NCBI GenBank assembly: GCA_025457725.1
Contig: JALOTU010000128.1
Location: 1-6,718, forward strand
Direction of reading: 5' to 3'
Source of the DNA: Verrucomicrobiota bacterium
GTDB taxonomy: Bacteria > Verrucomicrobiota > Verrucomicrobiia > Limisphaerales > DSYF01
Length of the DNA: 6,718 nt
The translations under genes were made by a program, and so were the position numbers. Each line of letters begins with the position of its first letter. Position 1 is the stretch's first letter. Below the pieces are notes generated by a model. That model worked only from the letters and a program-made list of their open reading frames with translations. It searched no databases and had not been told where the DNA came from. This document shows positions 4,953-6,718 of this stretch, in pieces.

Positions 4953-6718
4953 TAAGGCCCGGCGGAAATCCTGAAGTAGCTCTGTGCGTCGGGCGCGGCC
5001 AACACGAGGGAGTTGGTCAGCGGCGTGGGTGGATTGTTGGTAAAGACGGGGGTCCAGGTGCCGGTGACGGTGTTCGCCTTCTGCAGCACCTGGCGCACGT
5101 TCACGCCGCCCTTCCACTTCAGGGTGAGGTTCCCGCCCGTCAGGCTGGCGCTCAGCAGCTTCAGCACCGAGCCCGCGGCCTTGGGATCGGTATCCGCCGC
5201 CTGCTCGGAAAGGTTGTCGGCGCCGTCGAGATCGAAGTCGTTCGTGGCGACGGCCACGAGCGGATCGCCAAAATGTTCCTGTTCCCAACCGTTCAGCAGG
5301 CCGTCCGCATCCGAATCCAGTTCCGGATGCGCCTGCCGCGAGAGGATCAGGACGCTGTAGGGGGCGATGGCAACGGTGCCGCTGTTGCCCGCCACGTCCA
5401 CGGTCAGGCTGCCGAAGTTGCCGAAGTCGGAGCCGTATCGGGTCCAGTCGGAGTTCAGGTTCACATACCACCTCCCGTTTTCCGGGAAGTTCAGATTGTA
5501 GGAACCGAAGGAGGTGGCGGACCAGTTCATGATCACCATCACCTGATCGTCCGCGCCGGCGCCCCAACGATGGTAAGCCAGCACCTTCGCGCTGTTGTTG
5601 AGGTGTTGCTGGGTCACGGACGGACCGGTCAGGCCCAGGCTGACGCCATCCAGGTTGCGGCGGAGATGGATCATGTCCCGATGAAAATTGACGACGCCGG
5701 ACTGGGTGATCGTACGGTTCCAGTCCAGCGGCTTGGAATCGGAGAATTGATTGGTCTCCAGCATCTCCTGGCCCATGAAGAGCATGGGGATGCCCGGGGT
5801 GGTCATGAGCACGGCCGACGCCAGCATGGACCGCTTGCGCGCCCAGTAACTCTCCGGATTGCCGGAATCAATCCGCTTGGGCAACCGCTGGTGGTCCGCC
5901 CCGTTCAGGGCGCCCACCTTGTCGTGGTTCTCGGCAAAGATGACATTGAAGAAGCTGGAGCCTCCGATCTCACCCCAGAGCGTGAACATGTTCCGGTCAG
6001 CGTCGTTGGCCTTGCTGGCCTCGTCGACCAGGACCCCCCAAAACCCGGTGTCCCATTCCCCATGAAATCCCTGTCCGTAAGCCTGATCCTCGGCGATGCT
6101 GATGACGCCCGGACGGTTCGCCCGGATCTCCGTGTTGTTGATGTATTGGATCAGCGTGTCCGCTCCCGGCACACTGCCGCCGGAATAGAACCGCATGGTC
6201 CCGACGGAGTCCCAGCGAAACCCGTCCACGTGATACTCGTCCATCCACATATTGAAGTTGTCGATGATGTAAGAGCGAACACCTTCCGCGGAATAGTTGG
6301 GACGCGTATCCCCCCAGCCTGTCTGGCCCAAGGCGCCGGAGTAGAAGTAAATGCCCGGCGTCGCCCCGTTGTCAAAGCCCCACAGGTCGAGGTCGCTCGG
6401 CCCGTAATGGTTGTGAACGACGTCCAACAGGACGCTGATGCCGCGGTCGTGCGCCGCCTTCACAAACGCTTTCAATCCATCCGGACCCCCATAGCCGGCG
6501 TTCTCCACTGTGTAGGGATCCGACGGGTTGTAACCCCAGCTGTAGTCGCCCGGGAACTCCCAGATCGGCAACAGCTCAACGGCGTTCACGCCGAGATCCT
6601 GGAGGTGATCCAGCTTTGCGATGGCATCGCTGAACTTGCCGGGGAGATTGTTGATGGGCCAGGGGGAGGGATCGTGGAAGGCTCCCACGTGCATCTCATA
6701 AATCACCAGATCCGATTC
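4952..6718 (-). CDS. Secreted GH13 alpha-amylase-superfamily enzyme, branching-enzyme-like, N-terminus beyond window
   Basis: 588 residues are visible from the right edge (ESDLVIYEMHVGAF), so the gene starts outside and the GTG at 6706 is internal. DLVIYEMHVG is typical at the start of the barrel in branching enzymes and trehalohydrolases. The four GH13 regions are intact: DVVHNH (99-104), GFRWDSV with nucleophile Asp170, ISIAED with acid/base Glu210, and FAENHD with Asp266. PMLFMGQE follows. A beta C-domain ends near 460. Next is an Asp-rich Ca-binding-type linker (DSDADGL near 468, DFDLDGADN near 494, then DTDP), resembling thrombospondin type 3/EF-hand-like repeats, and a C-terminal beta module (about 515-588, ending YFRISAGP) of the kind common in secreted Verrucomicrobiota proteins. 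This architecture argues for export; classical cytoplasmic GlgB lacks these tails. Specificity (1,6-branching, hydrolysis or transfer) is not settled by motifs. It is convergent with the SGNH pair. Confidence 0.9.
   Translation of the reverse strand, partial: ESDLVIYEMHVGAFHDPSPWPINNLPGKFSDAIAKLDHLQDLGVNAVELLPIWEFPGDYSWGYNPSDPYTVENAGYGGPDGLKAFVKAAHDRGISVLLDVVHNHYGPSDLDLWGFDNGATPGIYFYSGALGQTGWGDTRPNYSAEGVRSYIIDNFNMWMDEYHVDGFRWDSVGTMRFYSGGSVPGADTLIQYINNTEIRANRPGVISIAEDQAYGQGFHGEWDTGFWGVLVDEASKANDADRNMFTLWGEIGGSSFFNVIFAENHDKVGALNGADHQRLPKRIDSGNPESYWARKRSMLASAVLMTTPGIPMLFMGQEMLETNQFSDSKPLDWNRTITQSGVVNFHRDMIHLRRNLDGVSLGLTGPSVTQQHLNNSAKVLAYHRWGAGADDQVMVIMNWSATSFGSYNLNFPENGRWYVNLNSDWTRYGSDFGNFGSLTVDVAGNSGTVAIAPYSVLILSRQAHPELDSDADGLLNGWEQEHFGDPLVAVATNDFDLDGADNLSEQAADTDPKAAGSVLKLLSASLTGGNLTLKWKGGVNVRQVLQKANTVTGTWTPVFTNNPPTPLTNSLVLAAPDAQSYFRISAGP

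Overview
The window is GC-rich and looks like a Verrucomicrobiota-type (possibly Planctomycetota-related) chromosome. This rests on three things seen together: a PEP-CTERM/exosortase-type sorting tail, an SGNH hydrolase fold carrying TPR-like helices behind a single N-terminal membrane anchor, and a secreted glycoside hydrolase ending in a Ca-binding Asp-rich linker plus a C-terminal beta module. The lineage is inferred from gene style only; no rRNA or marker gene is present.

Layout from left to right. (1) 1-534 (+) is the 3' end of a secreted PEP-CTERM protein built from tandem beta-sandwich modules resembling the X25/pullulanase-associated starch-binding-like domain. A strong intrinsic terminator (568-604) closes it. 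(2) 615-2543 and 2533-4626 (+) are two paralogous membrane-anchored SGNH/GDSL-type proteins. They overlap by 11 bases and form a translationally linked pair. Both keep the full set of SGNH catalytic positions and both carry a TPR-like insertion between blocks III and V. (3) 4627-4951 is a convergent intergenic region. Its right half is a cluster of small perfect hairpins (REP-like element), including a terminator-like hairpin with a T tract for the minus-strand gene. (4) 4952-6718 (-) is the 3' portion of a GH13 alpha-amylase-superfamily enzyme, branching-enzyme-like, with an intact catalytic triad, a calcium-binding-type Asp-rich linker and a C-terminal beta domain. Its N-terminus lies beyond the right edge.

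How the parts may fit: a cell-surface protein with alpha-glucan-binding-like modules and a GH13 enzyme flank a pair of periplasmic SGNH enzymes. This suggests, without proving, a locus that handles an extracytoplasmic alpha-glucan or an acylated polysaccharide. The least described element is the tandem TPR-SGNH pair. Its fold is recognisable, but its substrate and the role of its conserved C-terminal helical region are not evident from the sequence.
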